Shown here: positions 35,285 to 44,041 of the stretch, in pieces
Layout: each line of letters opens with the position of its first letter
How positions within the stretch are numbered: the first letter of the stretch is position 1
Translations under genes and position numbers: made by a program
The notes under the pieces: generated by a model
Told to the model about the DNA's origin: nothing
Seen by the model: the letters and a program-made list of their open reading frames with translations, nothing else
Databases searched by the model: none
Assembly (NCBI RefSeq): GCF_029891735.1
Contig: NZ_JANQDH010000073.1
Span: forward strand, 1 to 59,709
DNA: 59,709 nt
Source: Chrysosporum bergii ANA360D
GTDB taxonomy: Bacteria > Cyanobacteriota > Cyanobacteriia > Cyanobacteriales > Nostocaceae
Direction: 5' to 3'

Positions 35285-36310
35285 TTAATAGCGAATACGC
35301 GGGTCAATATAAGCATTAAGAATATCAATCAAAATACTAGCCGCCACAACAATTGCCCCAAAGAACACTAAAACCCCTTGGACAGTGGGATAATCGCGGT
35401 CAGAAATTGCCTGATATAACCGATTTGCTAAACCAGGCCAAGAAAATGTCACTTCAGTTAAAATTGCTCCTCCCAGCAAAGAGGCAAAAGTTAAACCTAA
35501 TACTGTAATTACTGGAATTAAAGCATTTTTCAAAGCATGGGAAAATAAAATATTTTTTTCAGCAATTCCTCTAGCTCTAGCCGCTTCCACATAATCTGCT
35601 TGGAGGGTTTGCTGTAAATTCACCCGGACAATGCGCTCAAAAATACCACTTAGCAAAATTCCCAAAGTTAGACTAGGAAGGGCTAAATGGTGTAAGGATA
35701 TGAAAAACTGATTCCAATTCCCACTCAGCAAACTATCTATTGTGTATAGTCCAGTGATAGTAACGGGAGGCGAAACGTTAGGGGGAAAACGGTTAGAATT
35801 AGGAAACCAGCCCAGTTGAACTGAAAAAATTAACTGTAACAGCATTCCCGCCCAAAACATGGGCAGTGCGTAGGTGATAATACCAAATAACCGCCCCCCA
35901 AGATCAAAATACGTACCCGGACGAGAAGCAGAAAGAGTACCAGCTAAAATACCCACAATTACCGCCACAGCCATACTTGACACCGCTAATTCTACTGTGG
36001 CTGGGAAGTATTGACTAATAATCTCCCACACATACTGTCCCCGACTGGTTAAAGAAGTTCCTAAATCAAGCCGCAGTAAGTTTCCCACATAGTTGATATA
36101 CTGCAACCACAACGGCAGATTTAAACCTAATTGTTGGCGTAATTCTTCTTTAGCAGCTTCTGGCGCACGTCCTCCTAAGATGGCATCTGCTGGATCTCCT
36201 GGTGTTGCTCGTAGTAATAAAAAGACGATGGTAATAATAGTCAACAATTGCATAGGGGCTAGAAGTAACCGAGCAGCAATGTAGTATTGTAGAGCTTTAG
36301 AGCGAGACAT
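35285..36310 (-). CDS. ABC transporter permease, dipeptide/nickel (DppB) type
   Basis: A 341-residue inner-membrane permease with six predicted helices and the family signature: RATPGDPADAILGGRAPEAA near the first helix, a large periplasmic loop, and the EAA-type cytoplasmic loop DYVEAARARGIAEKNILFSH with HALKNALIPVITVLGL. It imports oligopeptides, nickel or similar ligands with an ATPase and a DppC-type partner, none of which is in the window. I start at MSRSKALQYY (36310). It follows the substrate-binding gene after 192 bases and precedes egtC after 46. Confidence 0.9.
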   Translation of the reverse strand: MSRSKALQYYIAARLLLAPMQLLTIITIVFLLLRATPGDPADAILGGRAPEAAKEELRQQLGLNLPLWLQYINYVGNLLRLDLGTSLTSRGQYVWEIISQYFPATVELAVSSMAVAVIVGILAGTLSASRPGTYFDLGGRLFGIITYALPMFWAGMLLQLIFSVQLGWFPNSNRFPPNVSPPVTITGLYTIDSLLSGNWNQFFISLHHLALPSLTLGILLSGIFERIVRVNLQQTLQADYVEAARARGIAEKNILFSHALKNALIPVITVLGLTFASLLGGAILTEVTFSWPGLANRLYQAISDRDYPTVQGVLVFFGAIVVAASILIDILNAYIDPRIRY

Positions 36311-36402
36311 AAATAATAAATAAGTAAACCAGTGCTGAATATCTTTGACGTAGACTTGTTGAAAACCTATATTGATAGCTTGGGCTATCAAACTATTTTC
36401 TA

Positions 36403-36427
36403 AGCGAGCAAGATGCTCGCACTACAA
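36403..36427 (+). repeat. Dispersed palindromic repeat, short copy
   Basis: Agcgagcaagatgctcgc then actacaa: a perfect 7-bp palindrome (gcgagca-aga-tgctcgc) with the same tail as the repeats at 17422-17446 and 25439-25463. It lies in the gap between the substrate-binding and permease genes. Confidence 0.7.
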
Positions 36428-36502
36428 GAATGACTAATGAATTTTTCCCTATTCCCTTATTTCCTTTTTTACAATTTTAGATTTTAAATTTTAGATTGTT
36501 CC

Positions 36503-38134
36503 CTATTCCCTAGGGATAGCTGTTTTTTTGATGTTTTTATAAATTAAATTTTGGGTGGGCTCTAGTTGCACATGAGCAACATTATTTTGAGCAAATACAT
36601 AATCTTTAGTTTGCCATAACGGAATATAAGGCACATCATTAGTTACTTGCTGTTGAATTCCTAAGAAAATTTGCTCACGCACTGCTGGGTTTTGCTCTTG
36701 GCGTTGTTGGGTAATTAGTTTATTCATGGCTTCGCTGTAGTAAAATGAACCTTGACTTTTACTACCTCCTTGTTGACAGCCTTGGGCATTAGACCCTGTT
36801 TGGCAAGATAAGAATGGCTGCACATAATTATCTGCATCTAAAAAGTCTGGATACCAGTCAACTAAAGCTGCTGGATATATGCCTCCGGAAATATTTTTAA
36901 AGAATGTAGTACTTTCTACTGTGTTAACTTCTATTTCCAGTATTCCCCCCATGTGTTGATCCGCTAAAGATTTTAGTGTTTGTGCAGCTAAACTGCGATT
37001 TGCTGAGGTTGAAGGATACCAAATTTCTACTTTGGCAGGATTTGCTGGAGAAAAGCCGGCTTTAGTTAATAATTGTTTAGTTTGCTCAAAGTTACCATCG
37101 CCATATTTCTCTTGAAAAAATGGCCGGGAAACTTTAAATGTGCTGGGAATCATGCTGTATAGGGGTTGACCTTGACCAAATAAAACTCTTTCATTGATTA
37201 GTGGACGGTCAATCATGGCTGCGATCGCTTTTCTGACTTCTGGTTGATCTAAAGGTGCTTGATTTCGGTTCAACACCATATAACTAACGGCGCTACCTTG
37301 GGTAGTGATTGTTTTCCAGTCGCCTTTTTTGCTCCCTGCTTCTAAGCTGCGAATTTGATCTGGTTGTAGAGATAGATAAGCCACATCCACAGCACCTGTA
37401 CGGAAAGCATTAAATAAATTCACCGGACTGGTTTGGATTTGTACATTAACGCCAGCATTGGCTGGTTTTTCTCCCCAGTAATCTGCAAATACATCTAATT
37501 TTAAAGAATCAGTGCCATATTGGGCTAGCTTATAAGGACCAGTACCCACAAAAATATTCGGCTCAAATTTTCCCGCGCCAATTTGGTAAGCTGTGGGTGA
37601 CACTGCACACAACCCAGAAAATGCTAACAGTGATGGAAATGCGGCAAATGGTTTTTTTAAACGGATTGTTAATTCATAATCCCCTGTGGCTTGCACTGAT
37701 GACACTGTATCTGCTAATAAAAAAGAGGGTTTGCCTTTATTCTCAATAAATCGCTGGATGCTAAATTCCATGGCTTTGGCGTTGAAGGGGGTTTGATCAT
37801 GGAAAACCACACCCTGACGTAAGGGAATAGTGTAAGTTAAACCATCAGCGCTAACCCTGGGTAGTGATGTGGCTAGTTGGGGTGTAATTTCTGTACTACC
37901 TGGTTCATAAGTGTAGAGGCGATCGCTCATATTTAACACCAGCCCTAAAGAAGCTAATTCATATGTATCAGCCGGGTCCAGGGTTCTGGGTTTTAAAGTT
38001 GTACCTACGGTAATTCGCTGATCATCCTGACTAGATAATACATTTGTTCTCTGCTGACCAGGAGCGCAACTCACGGTCAAAAGCACACATAGACAAAATA
38101 ACGATAAAAATCTGAATAATAAAAATTTTCTCAT
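36503..38134 (-). CDS. ABC transporter substrate-binding lipoprotein (SBP_bac_5 family)
   Basis: A 543-residue periplasmic binding protein for peptides, nickel or similar solutes. The N-terminus is a lipoprotein signal (FLSLFCLCVLLTVSCAPG), with the lipid-modified Cys23. DDQRITVGTTLKPRTLDPAD and TYTIPLRQGVVFHDQTPFNA are typical entries of the family, and the C-terminal PYIPLWQTKDYVFAQNNVAHV closes it. I start at MRKFLLF (38134). It is divergent from psbB across about 500 bases and precedes the permease gene on the same strand. The ligand is unknown. Confidence 0.9.
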   Translation of the reverse strand: MRKFLLFRFLSLFCLCVLLTVSCAPGQQRTNVLSSQDDQRITVGTTLKPRTLDPADTYELASLGLVLNMSDRLYTYEPGSTEITPQLATSLPRVSADGLTYTIPLRQGVVFHDQTPFNAKAMEFSIQRFIENKGKPSFLLADTVSSVQATGDYELTIRLKKPFAAFPSLLAFSGLCAVSPTAYQIGAGKFEPNIFVGTGPYKLAQYGTDSLKLDVFADYWGEKPANAGVNVQIQTSPVNLFNAFRTGAVDVAYLSLQPDQIRSLEAGSKKGDWKTITTQGSAVSYMVLNRNQAPLDQPEVRKAIAAMIDRPLINERVLFGQGQPLYSMIPSTFKVSRPFFQEKYGDGNFEQTKQLLTKAGFSPANPAKVEIWYPSTSANRSLAAQTLKSLADQHMGGILEIEVNTVESTTFFKNISGGIYPAALVDWYPDFLDADNYVQPFLSCQTGSNAQGCQQGGSKSQGSFYYSEAMNKLITQQRQEQNPAVREQIFLGIQQQVTNDVPYIPLWQTKDYVFAQNNVAHVQLEPTQNLIYKNIKKTAIPRE

Positions 38135-38528
38135 CTCACCCCATCCTCTAACAATCAAAGAAACTCAGGTTAGCCATCATACTATGATATTTAGCTCTTT
38201 GCCCATTGCCAACAGACGGCAGAACCATCAAAAAGGGGATTTGTAGCCCCATGATACTAAAATACAGGGCGATCGCATCTATTTACACGCTTGCAAACCA
38301 GTCCACAATATAGTTACACTTTTTAAAGAATTCTCATTTTTCTTTGGCAACGGGAGAAGTTTTGATTCAGAAAACCTCTCAGCAGTTCTACACTCTAGCT
38401 AACTAGGGTTGTGAAGATTGCCAAACTAACCACAAAGTCTGATTAATCAAGGCTATTTTGTGGTTAAATTCAAGATACTAGCAATAAAAAAAACTCAAAG
38501 AGTTTACTGAATGGCGGTGCAGCAGTGC

Positions 38529-38633
38529 AGGAGGAGGACTAACCCCACCTCAGCACCTGTCAACCTGAATAGGTTTCCTCCTTCAGAACCTCAGTCAAAA
38601 AATTGCTTTGTGAACATAATTTATCAAGGAGGA
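38529..38633 (+). promoter_or_regulatory. psbB leader with competing Shine-Dalgarno pairings
   Basis: The ribosome site AAGGAGGA (38626-38633) sits nine bases before the psbB ATG. TCCTCCTT (38576-38583) is fully complementary to it, and AGGAGGAGGA (38529-38538) upstream can pair with the same segment. The two pairings exclude each other. The rest of the 38135-38642 gap holds an aaccacaaa/tttgtggtt hairpin (38428-38465) and an aaactc-aaa-gagttt hairpin near 38491; I could not pick a promoter. Confidence 0.5.
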
Positions 38634-38642
38634 GTGTAGTCG

Positions 38643-40172
38643 ATGGGACTACCCTGGTACCGAGTACACACAGTTGTTCTGAATGATCCAGGTCGGTTGA
38701 TTTCTGTCCACTTGATGCACACAGCTTTAGTGGCAGGCTGGGCTGGTTCAATGGCGCTGTACGAATTAGCTGTCTATGACCCCAGTGATCCTGTTCTTAA
38801 CCCCATGTGGCGGCAAGGAATGTTTGTTCTGCCCTTCATGACCCGCTTAGGTGTAACCCAATCCTGGGGTGGTTGGAGCATTACAGGTGGCCCCGCCAGT
38901 GATCCTGGTTTTTGGTCTTTTGAAGGTGTGGCTGCTGCTCACATCGTTCTTTCTGGTTTATTATTCTTAGCTGCCGTTTGGCACTGGGTTTATTGGGACT
39001 TGGAACTGTTCAGAGATCCTCGCACCGGTGAGCCTGCTTTAGACTTGCCAAAAATGTTTGGCATTCACCTGTTCTTATCTGGTTTACTTTGCTTTGGCTT
39101 TGGTGCTTTTCACCTCACTGGACTATTTGGCCCTGGTATGTGGGTTTCTGATGCCTACGGAATCACTGGTAGTGTTCAGCCAGTAGCACCAGAATGGGGT
39201 CCGGCTGGTTTTAACCCCTTTAACCCCGGTGGTGTTGTTGCTCACCACATCGCCGCAGGGGTAGTTGGCATTATCGCTGGTTTATTCCACCTCACAGTTA
39301 GACCCCCGGAACGGTTATATAAAGCCCTGCGGATGGGTAACATTGAAACCGTACTTTCTAGCAGTATTGCTGCGGTATTCTTCGCAGCCTTTGTTGTAGC
39401 TGGTACTATGTGGTACGGTAACGCTACCACCCCCATAGAACTATTTGGACCTACTCGTTATCAGTGGGATCAAGGCTACTTCACCCAGGAAATTGAACGT
39501 CGTGTACAAACTAAGCTGGCAGAAGGGGCAACTCTCTCAGAGGCTTGGTCGTCAATTCCCGAAAAACTGGCTTTTTATGATTATGTCGGCAATAGCCCCG
39601 CTAAAGGTGGTTTATTCCGCACAGGTCCTATGGTCAAAGGTGATGGTATCGCCCAATCTTGGCAAGGTCACGCAGTATTTAAGGATAGTGAAGGTAGAGA
39701 ATTGACTGTGCGTCGTCTCCCTAACTTCTTTGAAACTTTCCCAGTGGTCTTGACTGATGCTGACGGAGTCGTGCGTGCTGATATTCCTTTCCGTCGCGCT
39801 GAATCTAAATACAGCTTTGAACAAACTGGTATTACTGCCAGTTTCTATGGCGGTAATTTAGATGGTCAAACTTTCACAGACCCAGCCGAAGTGAAGAAAT
39901 ATGCTCGTAAGGCTCAAGGTGGAGAAATCTTTGATTTCGACCGGGAAACCTTGAATTCTGACGGTGTATTCCGCACTAGCCCCAGGGGTTGGTTTACCTT
40001 TGGACACGCTGTATTTGCTCTACTATTCTTCTTTGGTCATATCTGGCATGGCGCTCGGACAATCTACCGAGATGTGTTTGCTGGTGTTGATGCGGATCTA
40101 GAAGAGCAAGTTGAATGGGGTTTATTCCAGAAATTGGGTGATAAAACCACTCGACGGAAGGAAGCTCTCTAA
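38643..40172 (+). CDS. psbB: Photosystem II CP47 chlorophyll apoprotein
   Basis: Inner antenna protein of photosystem II in the thylakoid membrane, binding about 16 chlorophyll a and passing energy to the reaction centre. The 509-residue length and [19 protein letters not shown] start are diagnostic. Six membrane helices carry chlorophyll-ligand histidines ([78 protein letters not shown]), with the large lumenal loop between the fifth and sixth. The start has a strong AAGGAGG. psbT and rps1 follow, a common cyanobacterial order. Confidence 0.99.
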   Translation: MGLPWYRVHTVVLNDPGRLISVHLMHTALVAGWAGSMALYELAVYDPSDPVLNPMWRQGMFVLPFMTRLGVTQSWGGWSITGGPASDPGFWSFEGVAAAHIVLSGLLFLAAVWHWVYWDLELFRDPRTGEPALDLPKMFGIHLFLSGLLCFGFGAFHLTGLFGPGMWVSDAYGITGSVQPVAPEWGPAGFNPFNPGGVVAHHIAAGVVGIIAGLFHLTVRPPERLYKALRMGNIETVLSSSIAAVFFAAFVVAGTMWYGNATTPIELFGPTRYQWDQGYFTQEIERRVQTKLAEGATLSEAWSSIPEKLAFYDYVGNSPAKGGLFRTGPMVKGDGIAQSWQGHAVFKDSEGRELTVRRLPNFFETFPVVLTDADGVVRADIPFRRAESKYSFEQTGITASFYGGNLDGQTFTDPAEVKKYARKAQGGEIFDFDRETLNSDGVFRTSPRGWFTFGHAVFALLFFFGHIWHGARTIYRDVFAGVDADLEEQVEWGLFQKLGDKTTRRKEAL

Positions 40173-40180
40173 ACTTTTCA

Positions 40181-40228
40181 GGATTGGGGACTGGGGACTG
40201 GGGAATAGTTTTTTCTCATCTCCAATCC
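40181..40228 (+). repeat. Short tandem repeat and hairpin between psbB and psbT
   Basis: Ggggact is repeated in ggattggggactggggactg, a heptamer array of the type common in Nostocales. The first ggattgg pairs with ccaatcc at 40222-40228 over a loop containing six T residues. It could attenuate or process the psbB-psbT transcript. Confidence 0.55.
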
Positions 40229-40292
40229 CCAACACCTAATCTCATAGACTGATAAAATATCACTACTAGCTGGTTAGGCAGGAGCCTTAAAA

Positions 40293-40400
40293 ATGGAAAG
40301 CGTTGCGTATATCTTAGTTTTCGCCTTGGCATTGGGGGTTATTTTCTTTGCGATCGCATTCCGGGAACCCCCCCGCATAGAAAAGAAAGAAGACAAGTAA
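40293..40400 (+). CDS. psbT: Photosystem II reaction centre protein T
   Basis: A 35-residue single-helix subunit at the photosystem II dimer interface, recognised by MESVAYILVFALALGVIFF followed by AIAFREPPRIEKKEDK. AGGAG lies eight bases before the ATG. It is 120 bases behind psbB in the same direction. It is too short for ordinary gene finding but unmistakable by sequence. Confidence 0.97.
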   Translation: MESVAYILVFALALGVIFFAIAFREPPRIEKKEDK

Positions 40401-40419
40401 ATTGCTCTGATTTCTCTGT

Positions 40420-40453
40420 TATCCGTCGTTAAGATTCGTCTTAGCGGCGGATA
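40420..40453 (+). other. Long hairpin with a UUCG loop behind psbT
   Basis: Tatccgtcgttaaga and tcttagcggcggata pair over 15 positions (two G-U pairs) around the loop ttcg. It lies 19 bases past the psbT stop with no T-run behind it, so it may stabilise the psbT 3' end. The remaining gap to rps1 is AT-rich and has another inverted repeat (agttct-aatata-agaact, 40523-40540). Confidence 0.7.
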
Positions 40454-40713
40454 TCTACTTTGATCAATATCAGACGGGCTGAAATCCCCCATGGGAATTA
40501 AAAAAAATAAAATAAAAAAATAAGTTCTAATATAAGAACTATATGATATTTATGTGATAGTATATTATATCTGGAAGTTAATATGTTTTATTACTAGCTT
40601 TTTGCGCTAGGATAAAAAAAAATTAGGTGTGCCTGCCTGCCGCCTAGTGCATTGCATATACATCACGCCTATGCCACAAACTAAACGGAGACTAAAACCA
40701 GGAACAAATCAGC

Positions 40714-41805
40714 ATGGTCAATCAGAACTTAACCGCTACAGAAATTGGATTTACTCACGAAGATTTCGCTGCTCTACTTGACAAGTATGACTATCACTTT
40801 AGCCCTGGGGATATTGTACCAGGGACCGTTTTCAGTATAGAGCCGCGCGGCGCTTTGATTGACATAGGTGCTAAAACAGCAGCCTACATCCCTATACAAG
40901 AAATGTCTATTAACCGGGTTGATGCCCCGGATGAAGTTTTACAGTCAAACGAAACCAGGGAATTTTTCATCCTCACCGATGAAAACGAAGATGGTCAGCT
41001 CACCCTTTCCATTCGTCGCATTGAATATATGCGAGCCTGGGAGCGTGTGCGGCAGTTACAAGCAGAAGATGCCACTGTTCGTTCGGGTGTATTTGCTACC
41101 AACCGAGGCGGTGCTTTGGTGAGAATTGAAGGATTGCGCGGATTTATCCCTGGTTCACACATTAGCACCCGCAAACCAAAAGAAGATTTGGTGGGTGAAG
41201 AACTGCCATTAAAATTCTTAGAAGTAGACGAAGAGCGCAACCGCTTAGTTCTATCCCATCGTCGAGCGCTAGTTGAGCGTAAGATGAACCGCTTAGAAGT
41301 GGGCGAAGTAGTAATTGGGACAGTTCGCGGCATTAAACCATACGGTGCTTTTATAGATATTGGCGGTGTGAGCGGACTGCTACACATTTCAGAAATTTCT
41401 CACGAGCATATTGACACACCACACAGCGTATTCAATGTCAATGATGAACTAAAAGTTATGATCATTGATTTGGATGCAGAAAGGGGGCGGATTTCTTTGT
41501 CTACCAAACAGCTGGAACCCGAACCCGGTGATATGATTAAAAACCGCGATCTGGTTTATGATAAAGCCGAAGAAATGGCTGTTAAATATCGGGAGCAGAT
41601 GTTAGCTAAACAGCAAGGTGTTACTGTTGCGCCTACAGAAGGTGAACCAGCAGCAGAAGCTCCAGCAGCAGAAGCTCCAGCAGAACTACCGGCCGTAACA
41701 GAAACCGAAACTCCAGCAGAAGTATCGGCTGTAACAGAAGAAGTTGCAGAGGAAACGCCAGCAGCAGAAACAGAGGTTGTAGCCCCTGTTGAACAGGAAG
41801 GTTAA
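40714..41805 (+). CDS. rps1: 30S ribosomal protein S1 (short cyanobacterial form)
   Basis: RNA-binding ribosomal protein that helps mRNA reach the 30S subunit. The 363-residue cyanobacterial/plastid form has three S1 domains instead of six: about residues 28-100 (GDIVPGTVFSIEPRGALIDI), 115-180 (VRSGVFATNRGGALVRIEGL) and 195-265 (GEVVIGTVRGIKPYGAFIDI). The last 65 residues are an acidic Ala/Pro/Glu/Thr repeat (AEAPAAEAPAELPAV-like). It follows psbB-psbT, as in other cyanobacteria, and is closed by an intrinsic terminator. Confidence 0.96.
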   Translation: MVNQNLTATEIGFTHEDFAALLDKYDYHFSPGDIVPGTVFSIEPRGALIDIGAKTAAYIPIQEMSINRVDAPDEVLQSNETREFFILTDENEDGQLTLSIRRIEYMRAWERVRQLQAEDATVRSGVFATNRGGALVRIEGLRGFIPGSHISTRKPKEDLVGEELPLKFLEVDEERNRLVLSHRRALVERKMNRLEVGEVVIGTVRGIKPYGAFIDIGGVSGLLHISEISHEHIDTPHSVFNVNDELKVMIIDLDAERGRISLSTKQLEPEPGDMIKNRDLVYDKAEEMAVKYREQMLAKQQGVTVAPTEGEPAAEAPAAEAPAELPAVTETETPAEVSAVTEEVAEETPAAETEVVAPVEQEG

Positions 41806-41830
41806 TCACTGCTGGGAAACATTTAGTGAA

Positions 41831-41854
41831 AGAGGGAACATCCCTCTTTTTTTT
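41831..41854 (+). terminator. Intrinsic terminator of rps1
   Basis: Agaggga-aca-tccctct followed by seven T residues, about 25 bases past the rps1 stop; flanking aa/tt pairs lengthen the stem. Confidence 0.9.
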
Positions 41855-41904
41855 ATGGTAGATTAAATCCTACTAGACCAGCTAGGGGCTGGTAGCCCCA
41901 AAGT

Positions 41905-42010
41905 AACGCTATAGGAGTTGTAACCTCTACTTTCGCCGTCGAAAGACAGTCTCAGCAAGTTAGGAAGTAGATTATACCAATACCGTCACCTTTAGCCTGG
42001 GGAGTGTCAA
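41905..42010 (+). mobile_element. Orphan IS200/IS605 right end with putative guide-RNA region, copy 2
   Basis: Plus-strand copy of the 29684-29785 element in the opposite orientation, ending acctttagcctggggagtgtcaa. About 35 bases upstream, ctagaccagctaggggctgg and tagccccaaagtaacgctat could be the tail of a tnpB frame with its stop tag. No further tnpB sequence is present. It sits between the rps1 terminator and the restriction-modification gene. Confidence 0.6.
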
Positions 42011-42185
42011 TGTCCATTTGTGGTATAAATAAGTGAAAATTGCTGTAAAGTGATGGATTAAAAAGCAAACAAAAATTAGTATGGTAATTTGATGATGGGT
42101 TGCAAGCACAAGATTACTTACAGCAGATTGGGCAATAAAGTACAAAGCTAGCAATTTCACCCATACCACCGGAGCTAAGTGTATA

Positions 42186-44027
42186 ATGGTATGTACATCC
42201 TTTGATGCTTATCTGAAATCAATTGAAAAAAACCTGCAAAAAGGCAGTGAGCGTAGTCATTACCCAGCATTAAAACATTTGCTGGATGATCCTGCTGAGA
42301 GAGTTGATGCGGTAATTGAAGAAAAAGGTAATAAGGCCGGAATCCCAGACTTTACCGTTAAGCGGCGAGATTTGCTCGTGGGTTATGTGGAAGCTAAAGA
42401 TGTGGGGCTAAATTTAGAACAGATTGAAAAAACAGAGCAGTTGCAGCGATATTTAGAGTCATTGCCTAATTTTATTTTGACTAATTATCTAGAGTTTCGC
42501 TGGTATGTGAACGGAAAACCCAGACTGACGGAAATATTGGCAGAAAGGAAAAACAATACCCTGGTAGTGGTAAAAAATCCTGAGAAAGTGGCTGCTGTAT
42601 TGGATCAGTTTCTTAACTATACAGGGGAAATTATTAACAGTCCTGAAGACCTAGCTAAACAAATGGCCAGGTTAACAAAAGCCATTCGCGGGGCAACAAC
42701 AACGGCTCTGAAATTAGAAAATATTGAGGGAGAATTGCATCAATTAAAACAGGGATTTATTGAGGTATTGCTACCTAATTTGAATGATGATGAGTTTGCT
42801 GATATGTATGCTCAGACTATTTCCTATGGGCTATTTGCGGCTAAAGTGGGTCATGCTCAAAGTCCAGGATCTGAAGGGTTTACCCGCCGCAGTGCCAGTA
42901 CATATATACCACCAACTAATCCATTTTTAAAGCGGTTGTTTAATACCATGGTGGAAACCGATGCGATGAGTCGCATTGACTGGGCAATTGATGATTTAGT
43001 TCAATTGCTGTCCCAAGTGGATATGGGCAGCATTTTAGAAAACTTTGGAGAGCGTACCCGCCAAGAAGACCCGGTAGTGCATTTTTATGAGACATTTTTG
43101 GCGGCTTATAATGCGGCTTTGCGAAAAAGTCGCGGTGTTTATTACACACCAGAGCCTGTGGTGTCCTTTCTTGTCCGGTCGGTGGATGCTATTCTCAAAG
43201 ATAAATTTGATTTACCGTTAGGTTTGGCAGATAATGCTAAAGATCCAGTAACACAAAAACCGAGAGTGCAAATTCTTGACCCAGCAACGGGGACGGGTAC
43301 GTTTTTGTATGAGGTAGTCAAGCAGATTTATACCAATTTAGAAGAAATTGGCCTGGCGGATCAGTGGGATAGCTATGTGCAAGATAATTTACTTAATCGG
43401 TTGTTTGGTTTTGAGTTGTTAGTGGCTCCTTATGCCATTGCCCACTTAAAACTCGGTTTACAACTGATGGAACTAGGCTATAAATTTAAAAGCAAGCAGC
43501 GATTAGGAATTTATTTGACTAATACACTAGATGAAGCCGAGAAAAAATCAGATGTTTTGTTTGGTCAGTTTGTAGCACAGGAAGCAAACGAAGCCGCAGC
43601 AGTTAAGCAGGATACACCAGTGATGGTGGTTTTGGGTAATCCTCCTTATTCGGGACATTCAGTGAATAAAAGCCCGTGGATGGCAAATTTAGTTAAAGAT
43701 TATTACTATGTGGATGGTGTGCCATTGGGGGAAAAAAATCCTAAATGGTTACAGGATGATTATGTAAAATTTATTCGCTTTGGTCAATGGCGAATTGATC
43801 GCACAGGGTCTGGTATATTGGCATTTATTACTAATCATAGTTATTTTGATAATCCCACATTTAGGGGAATGCGGCGGAGTTTAGAGCAAACTTTTGACGA
43901 CATCTATCTGATAGATTTACATGGTAACAGTAAGAAAAAAGAAGTAGCCCCCGACGGTTCACTGGATAAAAATGTATTTGATATACAACAGGGGGTGGCT
44001 GTGGCTATTATGGTGAAATATCCCTAA
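42186..44027 (+). CDS. Type IIG/ISP-like restriction-modification enzyme, N-terminal part (nuclease and methylase)
   Basis: A 613-residue protein. The start carries a PD-(D/E)xK-type nuclease site (GIPDFTVKRRDLLVGYVEAK), then a helical linker, then an adenine N6-methyltransferase: SAM motif LDPATGTGTFLYEV, catalytic NPPYSG in VVLGNPPYSG, and FELLVAPYAIAHLKLGL between them. It stops at VAVAIMVKYP, where homologues of about 1,000 residues continue. The next frame begins 14 bases later with the expected continuation. There is no helicase domain, so it is closer to type IIG than to classical type ISP. It protects or cuts DNA at an unknown target; the cofactor for cutting is unknown. Confidence 0.82.
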   Translation: MVCTSFDAYLKSIEKNLQKGSERSHYPALKHLLDDPAERVDAVIEEKGNKAGIPDFTVKRRDLLVGYVEAKDVGLNLEQIEKTEQLQRYLESLPNFILTNYLEFRWYVNGKPRLTEILAERKNNTLVVVKNPEKVAAVLDQFLNYTGEIINSPEDLAKQMARLTKAIRGATTTALKLENIEGELHQLKQGFIEVLLPNLNDDEFADMYAQTISYGLFAAKVGHAQSPGSEGFTRRSASTYIPPTNPFLKRLFNTMVETDAMSRIDWAIDDLVQLLSQVDMGSILENFGERTRQEDPVVHFYETFLAAYNAALRKSRGVYYTPEPVVSFLVRSVDAILKDKFDLPLGLADNAKDPVTQKPRVQILDPATGTGTFLYEVVKQIYTNLEEIGLADQWDSYVQDNLLNRLFGFELLVAPYAIAHLKLGLQLMELGYKFKSKQRLGIYLTNTLDEAEKKSDVLFGQFVAQEANEAAAVKQDTPVMVVLGNPPYSGHSVNKSPWMANLVKDYYYVDGVPLGEKNPKWLQDDYVKFIRFGQWRIDRTGSGILAFITNHSYFDNPTFRGMRRSLEQTFDDIYLIDLHGNSKKKEVAPDGSLDKNVFDIQQGVAVAIMVKYP

Positions 44028-44041
44028 GAGAAGGTTGTATT

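Noticed and set aside
40995-41387. 130-codon frame antisense to rps1
   Set aside because: Shadow of the conserved S1 domains; Ser/Arg/Thr-rich composition and no family resemblance.
41972-42169. 65-codon minus-strand frame before the restriction-modification gene
   Set aside because: Overlaps the orphan IS end and reads as a hydrophobic chance frame with no ribosome site.
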